Shown here: positions 17,043 to 26,914 of the stretch, in pieces | How positions within the stretch are numbered: position 1 is the stretch's first letter | Layout of the letters: every line of letters begins with the position of its first letter | Assembly (NCBI GenBank): GCA_963810555.1 | Contig: CAWENX010000006.1 | Span: 310,001 to 374,000 of the forward strand | DNA length: 64,000 nucleotides | Direction of reading: 5' to 3' | Source: G963677325 sp963810555 | GTDB lineage: Bacteria > Bacteroidota > Bacteroidia > Bacteroidales > Prolixibacteraceae | The notes under the pieces: model-generated | Told to the model about the DNA's origin: nothing | The model's input: the letters and a program-made list of their open reading frames with translations, nothing else | The model's database searches: none | Position numbers and translations under genes: made by a program

Positions 17043-19391
17043 ATGGAAGAGAATCTGGTCATCGTTGAGTCACCTGCCAAAGCAAAGACCATTGAAAAGT
17101 TTCTTGGAAAAGATTTCCTGGTTAAATCAAGTTTTGGCCATATCCGTGACCTTGACAAGAAGGATTTTGGAGTTGATATCAAAAATAATTATAAGCCAAA
17201 TTATATTGTTCCCACTGATAAGAAAAAGGTAGTCAGTGATCTGAAGAAATATGCCCAAACTGCTTCAAAGGTTTGGATTGCTTCAGATGAGGACCGTGAA
17301 GGTGAAGCCATTGCCTGGCATTTGATGGAGGTATTAAAACTGCGCCCTGAACATACCAACAGGATAGTTTTTCATGAAATCACAAAAGAGGCCATTCATC
17401 ATGCTATTGAGAATCCCCGCCGCCTTAACAAAGATCTGGTCGATGCGCAGCAGGCGAGGCGAGTGCTGGACAGGCTTGTCGGATTTGAAATTTCTCCAGT
17501 TTTATGGAAAAAGGTCAGGCCGGCCCTGTCTGCAGGGAGAGTTCAGTCTGTAGCTGTCAGGTTAATAGTTGAGCGGGAGCGTGAGATCGCCGGTTTTGAG
17601 AGTAAGGCCTACTTTAAGGTCAGTGCGGTTTTTCTTATTCCTGAAACAAGCGGGAATGGCAACGGTAAAATTAATTCGATTAAAGCTGAATTGTCAGATC
17701 GTTTTGAAACCATTGATCAGGCACGTACTTTTCTTGAGAAATGCAGGGTCTCAGAGTTCAGGGTAAAAAATATAGTAACAAAACCTGCAAAGAAGTCACC
17801 GGCACCGCCTTTTACAACGTCAACCCTTCAACAGGAAGCAAGCCGCAAACTGGGATTTCCTGTGAGTCTGACTATGTCCGTTGCCCAGAAGCTGTATGAG
17901 GCCGGGATGATTACCTATATGCGTACCGATTCAACAAATCTTTCACAATTGGCACTGAATTCAGCAAAGAAGAAGATTGCTGAAACTTTTGGCGCCAATT
18001 ATATAAAGATCAGGCAATATAAAACGAAAGTAAAAGGGGCACAGGAAGCCCATGAGGCTATTCGTCCGACATATATTGACAATGAAACGATTAAAGGAAC
18101 TTCCCAGGAGCAAAAACTTTACGCTCTGATCTGGAAAAGGACTATAGCCTCCCAGATGGCTGATGCTGAAATAGAAAGAACTAATGTCAATATATCGGTT
18201 TCGAAGGCTAAGGAAGAATTTATTGCTTCAGGTGAGGTTTTAAAATTTGACGGATTTCTAAGTGTGTATTTGGAATCGAGCGATGAGGAATCCCAATCGG
18301 ATGAAGAAAAAGGATTGCTGCCTCCGTTGAAGATCGGAGAGGAGTTGAAATCTGAACAGATCCAGGCTACAGAGCGATTTACCATCAAACCCCCTCGTTA
18401 TACAGAAGCAAGTCTTGTGAGGAAGCTCGAAGAATTGGGAATAGGCCGTCCTTCAACTTATGCTCCTACAATTACTACGATCCAGCAGCGCGAATATGTA
18501 ATCAAGGAAGACAGGGAGGGCACAGAAAGAAAATTTAAAACGCTGATTTTAAAAAAAGGCCAGATCACTGAATCAGATAAAACCGAAATTACAGGTGCTG
18601 AAAAGGCTAAGTTGTTCCCGACGGATATAGGGCTTGTTGTAAATGACTTTCTTATCAGGTATTTCGAATCGATAATTGATTACAATTTCACGGCGTCTGT
18701 TGAAAAACAATTTGACGAGATTGCGGAAGGGAAATTGGGATGGTCTGAGATGATTGATGAATTTTATCGTCCTTTTCACATCAAAATAGAAGATGCTCTT
18801 ACCAAATCGGAAAAAGTAAGGGGGGAGAGATTATTAGGAAATGATCCGGCAACAGGTAAGCCGGTCACTGTGAAGATCGGACGTTTTGGTCCTTTTGTTC
18901 AAATAGGAGAAGGAAGTGATAACAGCGACGAGAAGCCTCAGTTTGCAAGTCTGCAAAAGGGACAGAGTATTGAAACGATATCTCTTGAAGATGCTTTAAA
19001 GCTTTTCGATCTGCCGCGCGAACTGGGTGAATATGAAGGTAAAAAAGTGACTGTCGGGATAGGACGATTTGGTCCCTATATCAGGCATGACGGAGGATTC
19101 GTTTCGTTAAAAAGAGGAGTGGATGATCCTCATACAGTTACGCTTGAAAGGGCCATTCAATTGATTGATGAGAAAAGAGAACAGGTTTCAAAATCTGTTT
19201 TAAAAACTTTTGAAGAGGATCCGGAGATTAAAATTCTTGCAGGGAGATGGGGTCCTTATATCTCATTTAAAAAAGGAAATTACAAAATCAGGAAGGGGAC
19301 AAATATTGATAAACTGACGCTTAAGGAATGCAAAACCATCATTGAATCGGAAGGCAGCAAGGCTTCAAAAAATAAAAGAAAAGCAAAATAA
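17043..19391 (+). CDS. topA: DNA topoisomerase I
   Basis: 782 residues, a normal length for Bacteroidota. Toprim domain at the N-terminus (V-I-V-E-S-P-A-K-A-K-T-I, A-S-D-E-D-R-E-G-E-A-I-A-W-H), the type IA central fold with catalytic Tyr292 in M-I-T-Y-M-R-T-D-S-T-N, and C-terminal topoisomerase repeats (K-I-G-R-F-G-P-F-V-Q, G-I-G-R-F-G-P-Y-I-R, A-G-R-W-G-P-Y-I-S) with a basic tail. I see no tetracysteine zinc ribbons; the repeats replace them. It relaxes negative supercoils ahead of transcription. Followed after 78 bases by the arginase-like gene, an arrangement common in this phylum. Intact. Confidence 0.95.
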   Translation: MEENLVIVESPAKAKTIEKFLGKDFLVKSSFGHIRDLDKKDFGVDIKNNYKPNYIVPTDKKKVVSDLKKYAQTASKVWIASDEDREGEAIAWHLMEVLKLRPEHTNRIVFHEITKEAIHHAIENPRRLNKDLVDAQQARRVLDRLVGFEISPVLWKKVRPALSAGRVQSVAVRLIVEREREIAGFESKAYFKVSAVFLIPETSGNGNGKINSIKAELSDRFETIDQARTFLEKCRVSEFRVKNIVTKPAKKSPAPPFTTSTLQQEASRKLGFPVSLTMSVAQKLYEAGMITYMRTDSTNLSQLALNSAKKKIAETFGANYIKIRQYKTKVKGAQEAHEAIRPTYIDNETIKGTSQEQKLYALIWKRTIASQMADAEIERTNVNISVSKAKEEFIASGEVLKFDGFLSVYLESSDEESQSDEEKGLLPPLKIGEELKSEQIQATERFTIKPPRYTEASLVRKLEELGIGRPSTYAPTITTIQQREYVIKEDREGTERKFKTLILKKGQITESDKTEITGAEKAKLFPTDIGLVVNDFLIRYFESIIDYNFTASVEKQFDEIAEGKLGWSEMIDEFYRPFHIKIEDALTKSEKVRGERLLGNDPATGKPVTVKIGRFGPFVQIGEGSDNSDEKPQFASLQKGQSIETISLEDALKLFDLPRELGEYEGKKVTVGIGRFGPYIRHDGGFVSLKRGVDDPHTVTLERAIQLIDEKREQVSKSVLKTFEEDPEIKILAGRWGPYISFKKGNYKIRKGTNIDKLTLKECKTIIESEGSKASKNKRKAK

Positions 19392-19469
19392 ATTATTGAA
19401 GGGCTGCTTATTGTTTTTAATTGAAAATTTTGTTTACATTGTGGCAATTTCCAATCAACGGAGAGTCCA

Positions 19470-20600
19470 ATGCTGAAAGACCTGATTACACCTGTATCTG
19501 AACTGATTGTAATGAAACAATTTAATGATGGGCCTGAGAAGTTGGGTTTTTCATTAAAAAACAGTTCATGGGATATAAATAATCTTCCCAAGGTTGCCAT
19601 ACTCGGAGTCCCCGAAGGAAGGACATCATCTTGTCCGAGTGTATCAGAAGCGCCCGATATTATCCGTAAACAATTATATTCACTTTCAAATTTTCCGATT
19701 TCCTTTAAGATGGTTGATCTGGGCAATATTCAAACCGGCAAGGATGCTGCTGACACTTTTGCGGCAGTAAAGATGGTTTCTGAGGAGTTGTCAGCCCTTA
19801 ATATCAATTTACTTGTACTTGGAGGAAGCCAGGATATTACGGAACCATTAATATCCGGTTTTGAGAAGGAAGACCTGAAAGTCACGATTATAGATGACAG
19901 GATTGATAATTGTATTAATCGGCATAGTTCAAATGATGAGATTTTTCTCAATAACTTACCATTCAGAACTATTATTAATGTTGTGGCAGGTCAGTCTTAT
20001 TTTATTGATCCGAAGGGGAAGGATGAAGTTGCTGAAAGTTTTAACGGAAATGTTGTTACATTAGGGGAGGTTCGATCAGGCATAAAAGAGATGGAGCCCC
20101 TTCTTCGTGATACGGATTTGGTCAGCTTCGATTACGGAGCAATGAAGCTCTCAGAGGCGCCCGGACAATTCCGTTTGTCCCCGAACGGACTTACAGGGGA
20201 AGAAGCTTGTCAGTTATCCTGGTATTCAGGGATTGCGACTTCTGCTGTCTGGTTTGGTTTATTTGGTTATTCCCCTACCTTTGATCCTGATTCTATAGGA
20301 GCCATGATGGCTGCGCAGATTTGCTGGTATTATCTCAACGGGATATCAAAGCGGATTGATAATGCCCCGATTGAAGAAGCTACGGATTTTATTCATTATC
20401 GTGTTCATATCGATGAACTGGAAGAAGCTGTTTCATTTTTAAAACATTCGGTTACAGGACGATGGTGGATGGAAGTTCCTTCAGAGGACTGTGATAACTT
20501 TGCAATTCGTATTCCCTGTTCTAAAAAAGATTATCGTAAGGCTTGTAAAAATGAAATTCCTGAAAGATGGTGGAAATATTTTAACGATCATTCAACATAA
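19470..20600 (+). CDS. Arginase/formimidoylglutamase-fold protein with degenerate metal site
   Basis: 376 residues. The ureohydrolase fold can be followed through V-L-G-G-S-Q-D, I-I-D-D-R-I-D, S-F-D-Y-G-A-M-K and E-E-A-C-Q-L-S-W-Y-S-G. In true arginases the matching motifs are GGxHD, DAHxD and SFDxDxxDP; here the His of the first is Gln, the second lacks His and the third lacks the second Asp, so a normal di-manganese site is unlikely. Bacteroidota with a type IX system commonly carry this protein (usually annotated formimidoylglutamase) next to topA and near the gld genes. Actual activity is unknown; a structural or non-hydrolytic role is possible. Intact. Confidence 0.72.
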   Translation: MLKDLITPVSELIVMKQFNDGPEKLGFSLKNSSWDINNLPKVAILGVPEGRTSSCPSVSEAPDIIRKQLYSLSNFPISFKMVDLGNIQTGKDAADTFAAVKMVSEELSALNINLLVLGGSQDITEPLISGFEKEDLKVTIIDDRIDNCINRHSSNDEIFLNNLPFRTIINVVAGQSYFIDPKGKDEVAESFNGNVVTLGEVRSGIKEMEPLLRDTDLVSFDYGAMKLSEAPGQFRLSPNGLTGEEACQLSWYSGIATSAVWFGLFGYSPTFDPDSIGAMMAAQICWYYLNGISKRIDNAPIEEATDFIHYRVHIDELEEAVSFLKHSVTGRWWMEVPSEDCDNFAIRIPCSKKDYRKACKNEIPERWWKYFNDHST

Positions 20601-21108
20601 TGTTTTTTCAAAATCCCTGAAAATAGGGATAGGTTATAAAGAAATTAAGTGCGATCTTTAAAAGACTGAACTGAGAAATGAAAATACTCATTATTGATTT
20701 ATTAACTTTTTAAAGGATTTTTTAAGTTTAAGAGATTTTTATTTAAGTAAAGTATGTTTACTGTATAAAAAATGAATTTTTTTTACAAGTCAAAATTCAA
20801 TTGGGAAAATTTTGACCGGAAGATTTCTGGAAACAATGCATATTTATAATTAATTGGAATTCAATAAAATAGCATAGTATCATTTTGTTTTAACAATTGC
20901 AAAATTGGGATAGGAATACATTAGATAAGGAACAAAATATTGAAAGTAAAAATATTTACTGTAAGATTTTTTTAAAATTATTTGTTTTTTCATTTTTTTT
21001 ATTTTATCTTTGTTGCAATTAAAAAATGTTATAATTGAAGTCGTATGTGCTCCCGGATTGAGGATAGTTGAGAAAAATGGTTATATTGTATTAAATACAA
21101 AAATACTA
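20601..21108. other. Spacer upstream of porP (508 bp)
   Basis: Very AT-rich, without a gene. Only the promoter at 20981-21012 and the leader after it are recognisable. The reading frame of porP runs back into the promoter, but codons before the ATG at 21109 are not expected to be transcribed as a full reading frame. Confidence 0.45.
20981..21012 (+). promoter_or_regulatory. Promoter of the T9SS operon
   Basis: TTTG (20981-20984) and TATCTTTG (21005-21012) are spaced by exactly 20 bases, a perfect fit to the Bacteroidota consensus. Transcription should start near 21019, giving a leader of about 90 bases before the porP ATG. Confidence 0.7.
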
Positions 21109-22050
21109 ATGAAAAGGGCTGTATTAAGTTCATTAATATTGTTTATTAGTATTTTTAACATGAAAGCTCAGCAAGATCCTCAGTTCAGCCTGAATAAATT
21201 AAATCAGCTGACAGTAAATCCGGGTTATGCGGGTTCTTTAAATGTAATAAATGTTTCATTATTGAACAGATATCAGTGGGTTGGTTTCCCAGGTGCGCCG
21301 GTTACTACGGTTTTTAATGCCGATGCTGCCTTGAAACTAATCGGAAAGAATGACGGACTGGGAATTTCAATAATGAATGACGCGATTGGATATGAAAAAA
21401 ATGTTTCAGTAGGTTTAATTTATTCCTGGCGGACAGAAGTTGGAGGTGGAAAACTTGGTTCAGGAATTTCATTAGGATTGATGAATAAAAATATTAAACC
21501 CGACTGGACTTCAGCAGATGGTAGCGAACTGGTTAACCTTTCTGATCCGGCAATACCGAAACAGGAAGTAAATGGAATTTTGGCTGATATAGGTGCAGGA
21601 CTGTATTATGAGAACAGGGATTATTATCTTGCCATATCGGTTAAACACATCAACCAGCCGTCATTTTCATATGAGCTGGCAGGAAAGTATTCGATGCGAA
21701 GGCATTATTATTTTATGGGAGGATATAACCTCCGGATGAAAAATGAGATGTTCGAATTGCTGCCTACGTTCTTTTTAAAGACTGATGCAACCGCTTACCA
21801 GGTTGATTTAGACATGATCGTTTTATATGACAAACGATTATGGGGCGGTTTAGGCCTCCGGCCTGGTGATGCAGTTATCCTGACTCTGGGAGCTGAGTTA
21901 AGGAATGGAATTAAATTCGGTTATGCTTATGATATCAGTACATCTGCATTATCGAGGTATAATTCAGGATCCCATGAAGTTTTTCTTGCCTATTCAATTA
22001 TGCTTGGTAAAAAAAAGACACACAAGTATAAAAGTGTTAGATTTTTGTAA
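21109..22050 (+). CDS. PorP/SprF-family type IX secretion membrane protein
   Basis: 313 residues from the ATG at 21109, chosen because it opens a clean signal peptide (M-K-R-A-V-L ... M-K-A-Q) and because upstream codons overlap the promoter. Just after cleavage comes Q-D-P-Q-F-S ... L-N-Q-L-T-V-N-P-G-Y-A-G-S, the family hallmark, and then a small outer-membrane barrel with V-S-V-G-L-I-Y-S and G-G-L-G-L-R-P-G-D-A near the end. These proteins sit in the outer membrane and bind the periplasmic type IX machinery or tether type B C-terminal-domain adhesins. It is 46 bases upstream of gldK in the same operon. Intact. Confidence 0.88.
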   Translation: MKRAVLSSLILFISIFNMKAQQDPQFSLNKLNQLTVNPGYAGSLNVINVSLLNRYQWVGFPGAPVTTVFNADAALKLIGKNDGLGISIMNDAIGYEKNVSVGLIYSWRTEVGGGKLGSGISLGLMNKNIKPDWTSADGSELVNLSDPAIPKQEVNGILADIGAGLYYENRDYYLAISVKHINQPSFSYELAGKYSMRRHYYFMGGYNLRMKNEMFELLPTFFLKTDATAYQVDLDMIVLYDKRLWGGLGLRPGDAVILTLGAELRNGIKFGYAYDISTSALSRYNSGSHEVFLAYSIMLGKKKTHKYKSVRFL

Positions 22051-22096
22051 AATTTGATGCAAATTTGTGGTTGTGCACAACATACTAATTAGAATT

Positions 22097-23431
22097 ATGA
22101 AAAGATTATTTTTCTTTGGTGGTTTACTGGTGATGCTATCCTTGTATAGCTGCCACCGCTCGGGAACAGGAGAATTGGTGGGAGTGGAAAAGCGGGGAAA
22201 ATATTTTGAACCTTCTCCTTTAGGCATGGTTCTTATTCCCGGGCGTAGCTTTAACATGGGCCTCGGCGATCAGGATGTCGCCTATGCTGCCTCTCCTACC
22301 CGTACGGTAGACCTTGCCACATTCTGGATGGATGATACTGAAATAACCAATAACGAGTACAGGCAATTTGTATACTGGGTCCGGGATTCAATTGCAAGGC
22401 AAATGCTGTCAGAACAATTTGATCAGTTTAAGATTACTGCTGACAGGAAAGGTAATCCTATCGATCCGCCTATATTGAACTGGCGTACCAAATTGAACCT
22501 GAATGATCCGGATTTCAAGGATGCATTAGATCCTATGTATTATCAAGGCAATGATCGTATTTTCGGGAAGAAGGAAATTGATGTAAGAAAATTGAATTAC
22601 AGTTATTTCTGGATTGATTTGCAACAGGCTGCAAGACGTCAGAATGCCTATAATTTTGAGACACAAAAATATCAGGGAACAGTTACAGATCTTAATGGTA
22701 AAGTTGTTCCCATTGACGGGCGTTCATCTTTTGTGATGAAAGAAGCAGTAAATGTTTATCCTGATACACTTGTGTGGATACGTGATTATTCCTATTCTTA
22801 TAATGAACCCTGGACAAAGATGTATTTTTCTCATCCCGGTTTTGATGATTATCCGGTCGTAGGCGTGACATGGAAACAGGCAAAAGCATTTTGTATGTGG
22901 AGAACCAATTATAAGAATTCTACACTGGCTGAAAGGGGAGATTATCCTGTCCAGGATTATCGTTTGCCTTCTGAAGCTGAGTGGGAATTGGCTGCGCGGG
23001 GAGGACTGGATAACTCAATGTATCCCTGGGGAGGATATTATACCCGGTCGGAAACTGGCTGTTTCCTTGCAAATTTCAAGCCTATGCGCGGTAATTATAG
23101 TGACGACGGCGGGAAAGCCTCGGTTAAAGTGGCCAGTTATGATCCTAACGGATATGGATTATATGATATGGCAGGAAATGTAGCCGAGTGGACCATAACA
23201 GCTTATGATGAGTCCACATATAATTTTATGCACGATTTAAATCCTAATTTTGAATACAATGCTCTTCCTGATGATCCACCTGCAATGAAAAGAAAAGTTA
23301 TCAGGGGAGGATCATGGAAGGATGTTGCTTATTATATACAGGTTGGTACACGTACATTTGAGTATCAGGATACAGCAAAGTCCTATGTAGGTTTTCGTTG
23401 TGTCCGGTCTACTTTCGGGGACAAATTTTAA
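22097..23431 (+). CDS. gldK: GldK, type IX secretion/gliding lipoprotein
   Basis: 444 residues from the ATG at 22097; a GTG ten codons upstream would spoil the signal. Lipoprotein signal with L-Y-S-C (Cys18). The body is a formylglycine-generating-enzyme (FGE-sulfatase) fold: F-W-M-D-D-T-E-I-T-N-N-E-Y-R-Q-F, Y-R-L-P-S-E-A-E-W-E-L-A-A-R-G, M-A-G-N-V-A-E-W and the closing R-G-G-S-W-K-D and G-F-R-C-V-R. GldK forms the periplasmic ring with GldN under the outer membrane and is not thought to be an oxidase. Gene order porP-gldK-gldL-gldM-gldN is standard. Intact. Confidence 0.93.
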   Translation: MKRLFFFGGLLVMLSLYSCHRSGTGELVGVEKRGKYFEPSPLGMVLIPGRSFNMGLGDQDVAYAASPTRTVDLATFWMDDTEITNNEYRQFVYWVRDSIARQMLSEQFDQFKITADRKGNPIDPPILNWRTKLNLNDPDFKDALDPMYYQGNDRIFGKKEIDVRKLNYSYFWIDLQQAARRQNAYNFETQKYQGTVTDLNGKVVPIDGRSSFVMKEAVNVYPDTLVWIRDYSYSYNEPWTKMYFSHPGFDDYPVVGVTWKQAKAFCMWRTNYKNSTLAERGDYPVQDYRLPSEAEWELAARGGLDNSMYPWGGYYTRSETGCFLANFKPMRGNYSDDGGKASVKVASYDPNGYGLYDMAGNVAEWTITAYDESTYNFMHDLNPNFEYNALPDDPPAMKRKVIRGGSWKDVAYYIQVGTRTFEYQDTAKSYVGFRCVRSTFGDKF

Positions 23432-23461
23432 TTATTCAAATTAACTAAACACTTAATAAAA

Positions 23462-24436
23462 ATGGCACTGGGTGAATTAACACATTCGAGAAGATGGAGA
23501 TCTACCATGGGTTACTTTTACAGTTTTGGAGCTTCTGTAGTTCTTTTGGGAGCTCTGTTTAAACTGCAGCATTGGCCTGCAGGAGGGCTCATGCTTACTA
23601 TCGGAATGTCAACAGAAGCTCTGATTTTTTTCCTTTCGGCCTTTGAGCCGTTAGTGGAAATTCCTGACTGGGCTAAGGTATATCCACAATTGAGAGAGGA
23701 TTTTGAACTGGAGGATGATTTGTATCCTGCAAAAAGGATAGAGCCGGTAAGTTTTGACAACATGCTTGAGAAGGCCGAAATATCACCTGAATTGTTGGCG
23801 AAACTTAAGAAAGGTTTACAAGATCTTTCAAACACAGCTCATGGGATTGCCGAGATTTCAAGTGCATCTCTTGCCACGGAACTTTATGTTAGTAATTTGA
23901 ATTTAGCTTCGGAATCAATTAGTCAAATGAATGAAGTCAATGCGCGTGCTGCCCATGCAGTCGAGAGATCAGCCGACGAATTGGCCCGATCGTATGATCA
24001 AACTTCGCAACTGCTGACCGATTCATCCAAGTCAATGGCATCTACCCTGGTTGATTCTGCAAAGAAAATTAATGACCAGTTCGCCGCATCAGGAGATAAA
24101 CTTGCATCGAATTATAAGGATTTGAGTGAAGCGATTCAAAGGGATTTTATAGCACTTAACGAAAATTCAAAATCATATGGCAGTGAATTAAGCAAAATAA
24201 ATTCCAGTCTGTCTTCATTGAATTCGTCATATGAACTGCAACTTCAGAATGCAAGAAAAGTATCCGAAGCATCGACCAAAGCTTTCGATGAATACAATAA
24301 AATGAATGAATTGGTAAATGTATCTTTGGAAGAAGCACAGAAATACCGTAAACATTCTGAGGAGCTTAATAAAAATCTGGAAGCTCTTAACAGGATATAT
24401 GGTAATATGCTTGGAGCAATGAATGTAAAAGGTTAA
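23462..24436 (+). CDS. gldL: GldL, type IX secretion motor membrane protein
   Basis: 324 residues. Two transmembrane helices near the N-terminus (about 16-35 and 40-62; G-A-L-F-K-L-Q-H-W-P-A-G-G-L-M-L between them) carry the glutamate of M-S-T-E-A-L-I-F-F that is the proton-channel residue in the family. From residue 100 the protein is a long Ser/Ala/Asn-rich coiled coil in the cytoplasm. With GldM it makes the proton-driven motor that powers type IX secretion and gliding. 30 bases after gldK and 21 before gldM. Length is nearer to Porphyromonas PorL than to the shorter flavobacterial GldL. Confidence 0.92.
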   Translation: MALGELTHSRRWRSTMGYFYSFGASVVLLGALFKLQHWPAGGLMLTIGMSTEALIFFLSAFEPLVEIPDWAKVYPQLREDFELEDDLYPAKRIEPVSFDNMLEKAEISPELLAKLKKGLQDLSNTAHGIAEISSASLATELYVSNLNLASESISQMNEVNARAAHAVERSADELARSYDQTSQLLTDSSKSMASTLVDSAKKINDQFAASGDKLASNYKDLSEAIQRDFIALNENSKSYGSELSKINSSLSSLNSSYELQLQNARKVSEASTKAFDEYNKMNELVNVSLEEAQKYRKHSEELNKNLEALNRIYGNMLGAMNVKG

Positions 24437-24457
24437 ACTGATCAATCTTTATATAAA

Positions 24458-25999
24458 ATGGGAGTAAAAAATTGTCCTGAAACGCCTCGGCAAAGAATGA
24501 TCAGCCTGATGTATCTCGTACTGACGGCAATGCTCGCTTTAAATGTCGATAAATCGGTCCTGGACGCCTTTGCAGTGGTGAATCAGAGTTTTATGAAAAC
24601 AATTGAGAATTCTACCGCAAAGAATGCACGGGTTTATACTGATTTTAATAATGCGGCCCAGGAAAATCCCAAAAAGGTGGGTGATTTGAACAGGGAGGTG
24701 CTGAAAGTTAAAGCCCACTCCGACTCACTTTATAAGTACGTCGCTCAGCTGAAGGAAATGATTGTTAAAAGGGCAGATGGTCCGGATGGAGATGTAAATA
24801 ATATTGACCACAAGGATGACCTGAATATTCCAGCTGAATTGATGATTGTTAAAAAACACGGTACAGCTTTGAAAAAAGCGATTGAGGAATACCGGGCTTT
24901 TTTACTGACACTTGTTGATCCTTCTGATTCCTCTTTAATTGCATCTGTACATAAAAGTTTGGATACTTCAGCTCCCAAAGGTACAGAAGGCCAGACACCT
25001 TCCTGGGAGATAAGCAAATTTGAAGGATACCCGTTGATAGGTGTTATTACTTTAATGTCAAAGATGCAAAGTGATATCCGTAATGCTGAGTCCGATGTAA
25101 TCAATTATCTTTATGCTCAAATTGATGCGAGTTCATTTAAGTTCAATCAGCTTCAGGCTCAGGTTGTCTCAAAGTCAGATTATATTTTGGAAGGAGGGAC
25201 ATATGAAGCTAAAGTTTTTCTTTCAGCTATTGATACTACAGCAAAACCTGAGATTGTAGTTGGAGGAAGGGTACTCCCTATGATATCATCTGAAAATGCA
25301 GGCCTTTATAAAGTTCCTGTTACAAATGCAGGCAAGTTTGAATGGAGCGGTCGAATAAATTATAAAAATCCGGAAGGGCAAATTGTCAGTTATCCATTCA
25401 AGCATGAATACGAAGTAGCCAAACCTTCGATGACAGTTTCACCAACAAAAATGAATGTTTTTTATGCCGGTTTGGCAAATCCACTTTCAGTCTCAGTTCC
25501 GGGTATATCTGCATCAAATGTAAAGATTTCAGTATCAAATGGGAGAATTGAACAAAATGCCGGCGGGTATTTCGTATATCCGGAAAAGGTTGGAGTTAAT
25601 TCAATTGTTTCAGTAAGCGCTTTGATTGACGGGAATTTAAAACAAATCGGTGCAACCCCATTCCGGGTAAAACGGGTTCCTGATCCTGTTGCTACAGTAG
25701 CAGGGAAAAATGCTGGATTAATTTCCAGGAACGAGCTTTTGGCAGAGCAAGGTGTTTATGCTGAGATTCCAGATTTTGATTTTGAAATGAAATTTACGGT
25801 TACATCTTTTGACGTTTCCACAACAAGACAAGGATTTGTAGTGGATAAGTCTGCAAAAAGTAACAGATTTAGTCAGGATCAGGTTGATTTGATGAAAGGT
25901 TTGAATCCCGGAAGCAGGGTATATATCGATAATATTGTAGTGAAAGGAGAAGATGGTACTACACGTAATTTATCAGCTATAAGCTTTAAAATCAGATAA
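24458..25999 (+). CDS. gldM: GldM, type IX secretion motor shaft
   Basis: 513 residues. The cytoplasmic start M-G-V-K-N-C-P-E-T-P-R-Q-R-M runs directly into the single transmembrane helix (about 15-33), as in all GldM proteins. The remainder is periplasmic: a helical D1 domain (to about residue 220) and three beta domains (D2-D4) starting near F-L-S-A-I-D-T-T-A-K-P-E-I-V-V-G-G-R. GldM dimers thread through the GldL pentamer and rotate to pass energy to the GldK/N ring. Intact, four bases ahead of gldN. Confidence 0.93.
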   Translation: MGVKNCPETPRQRMISLMYLVLTAMLALNVDKSVLDAFAVVNQSFMKTIENSTAKNARVYTDFNNAAQENPKKVGDLNREVLKVKAHSDSLYKYVAQLKEMIVKRADGPDGDVNNIDHKDDLNIPAELMIVKKHGTALKKAIEEYRAFLLTLVDPSDSSLIASVHKSLDTSAPKGTEGQTPSWEISKFEGYPLIGVITLMSKMQSDIRNAESDVINYLYAQIDASSFKFNQLQAQVVSKSDYILEGGTYEAKVFLSAIDTTAKPEIVVGGRVLPMISSENAGLYKVPVTNAGKFEWSGRINYKNPEGQIVSYPFKHEYEVAKPSMTVSPTKMNVFYAGLANPLSVSVPGISASNVKISVSNGRIEQNAGGYFVYPEKVGVNSIVSVSALIDGNLKQIGATPFRVKRVPDPVATVAGKNAGLISRNELLAEQGVYAEIPDFDFEMKFTVTSFDVSTTRQGFVVDKSAKSNRFSQDQVDLMKGLNPGSRVYIDNIVVKGEDGTTRNLSAISFKIR

Positions 26000-26002
26000 G
26001 AA

Positions 26003-26854
26003 ATGAAAAGATTAATATTGATTTTTTGGGTGCTATTTATCGGAGCTTCTTTAAACAGTGGTTTATACTCACAGATCATTGAAGGTTATCAGAAAAAGAT
26101 GATGTTTGAACGTAAACCTGTCTTGCTGCCTGGAGTGAGAGAAGCAGATGTAGTTTGGTCAAAAACAATTTGGCGCATTATAGACCTCAGGGAAAAAATG
26201 AATCAGCAATTTTATTACCCGACTCGTGAAATGCAGGGCCGTACAAATCTCATTAACCTGTTGTTGAAAGGGATAAAGGAAAATACTATCACGGCTTATG
26301 ATGCCAGCCAGGATGATGATGAATTTAAACTGCCAATAACTTATGAACAGGTCAAAAAAGAATTTGGGGCCACTTCCAAAGTAACCCAAAGACGTAATTT
26401 TGAGACAGGTCAAATGGATACAGTTACTATTCAGCAGGATATCAGACCTGATGAAATTAAACAGTTGATGGTTAAGGAAATATGGTATTTCGACAAACAA
26501 AAATCAACGCTTCAGGTGCGTATTTTAGGACTTTGTCCAATCAAATTATTTTATCGGGATGAAGATGTTAACCAGGAGACTTTGTTGAGGAAGAAAATTT
26601 TCTGGGTTTATTATCCTGAAATTCGACCGTTGCTGGCAAAAAATGAATCGTTAAACTTTTTTAATAGTGCACGAAGTTTCAGTTTTGACGATTTATTTCT
26701 CACAAGAAGATTTGACAGCTATGTAGTCAAAGAAGAAAATATTTATAACAATCGTTCCATCCAACAGTATGCCTCTGGTGAATATGCTGCAAAGGAATCC
26801 GAAAGAATAAAGAATTCCATTTTCAATTATGAACAGGATCTTTGGGAATATTAA
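26003..26854 (+). CDS. gldN: GldN, type IX secretion/gliding periplasmic ring protein
   Basis: 283 residues. Signal peptide to about residue 24 (G-L-Y-S-Q). Typical GldN parts follow: D-V-V-W-S-K-T-I-W-R-I-I-D-L-R-E-K-M-N near residue 50, Y-P-T-R-E-M-Q-G-R, and I-W-Y-F-D-K-Q-K-S-T-L-Q-V-R-I-L-G-L-C-P. GldN joins GldK in the ring under the outer membrane. Last gene of the operon; a strong hairpin with a T-run follows. The T9SS client proteins themselves are not obvious in this window. Confidence 0.92.
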   Translation: MKRLILIFWVLFIGASLNSGLYSQIIEGYQKKMMFERKPVLLPGVREADVVWSKTIWRIIDLREKMNQQFYYPTREMQGRTNLINLLLKGIKENTITAYDASQDDDEFKLPITYEQVKKEFGATSKVTQRRNFETGQMDTVTIQQDIRPDEIKQLMVKEIWYFDKQKSTLQVRILGLCPIKLFYRDEDVNQETLLRKKIFWVYYPEIRPLLAKNESLNFFNSARSFSFDDLFLTRRFDSYVVKEENIYNNRSIQQYASGEYAAKESERIKNSIFNYEQDLWEY

Positions 26855-26874
26855 TTGAAAGAAAATTTGTAAGT

Positions 26875-26914
26875 AAAGGGATTGTCTCAACAAAGTCAAT
26901 CCCTTTTAATTTTT
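26875..26914 (+). terminator. Terminator after gldN
   Basis: Perfect 10-bp stem (26875-26884 with 26897-26906), 12-base loop, then a T-rich tract. The stem touches the stop codon of the convergent methyltransferase gene, so it may end both transcripts. Confidence 0.75.
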
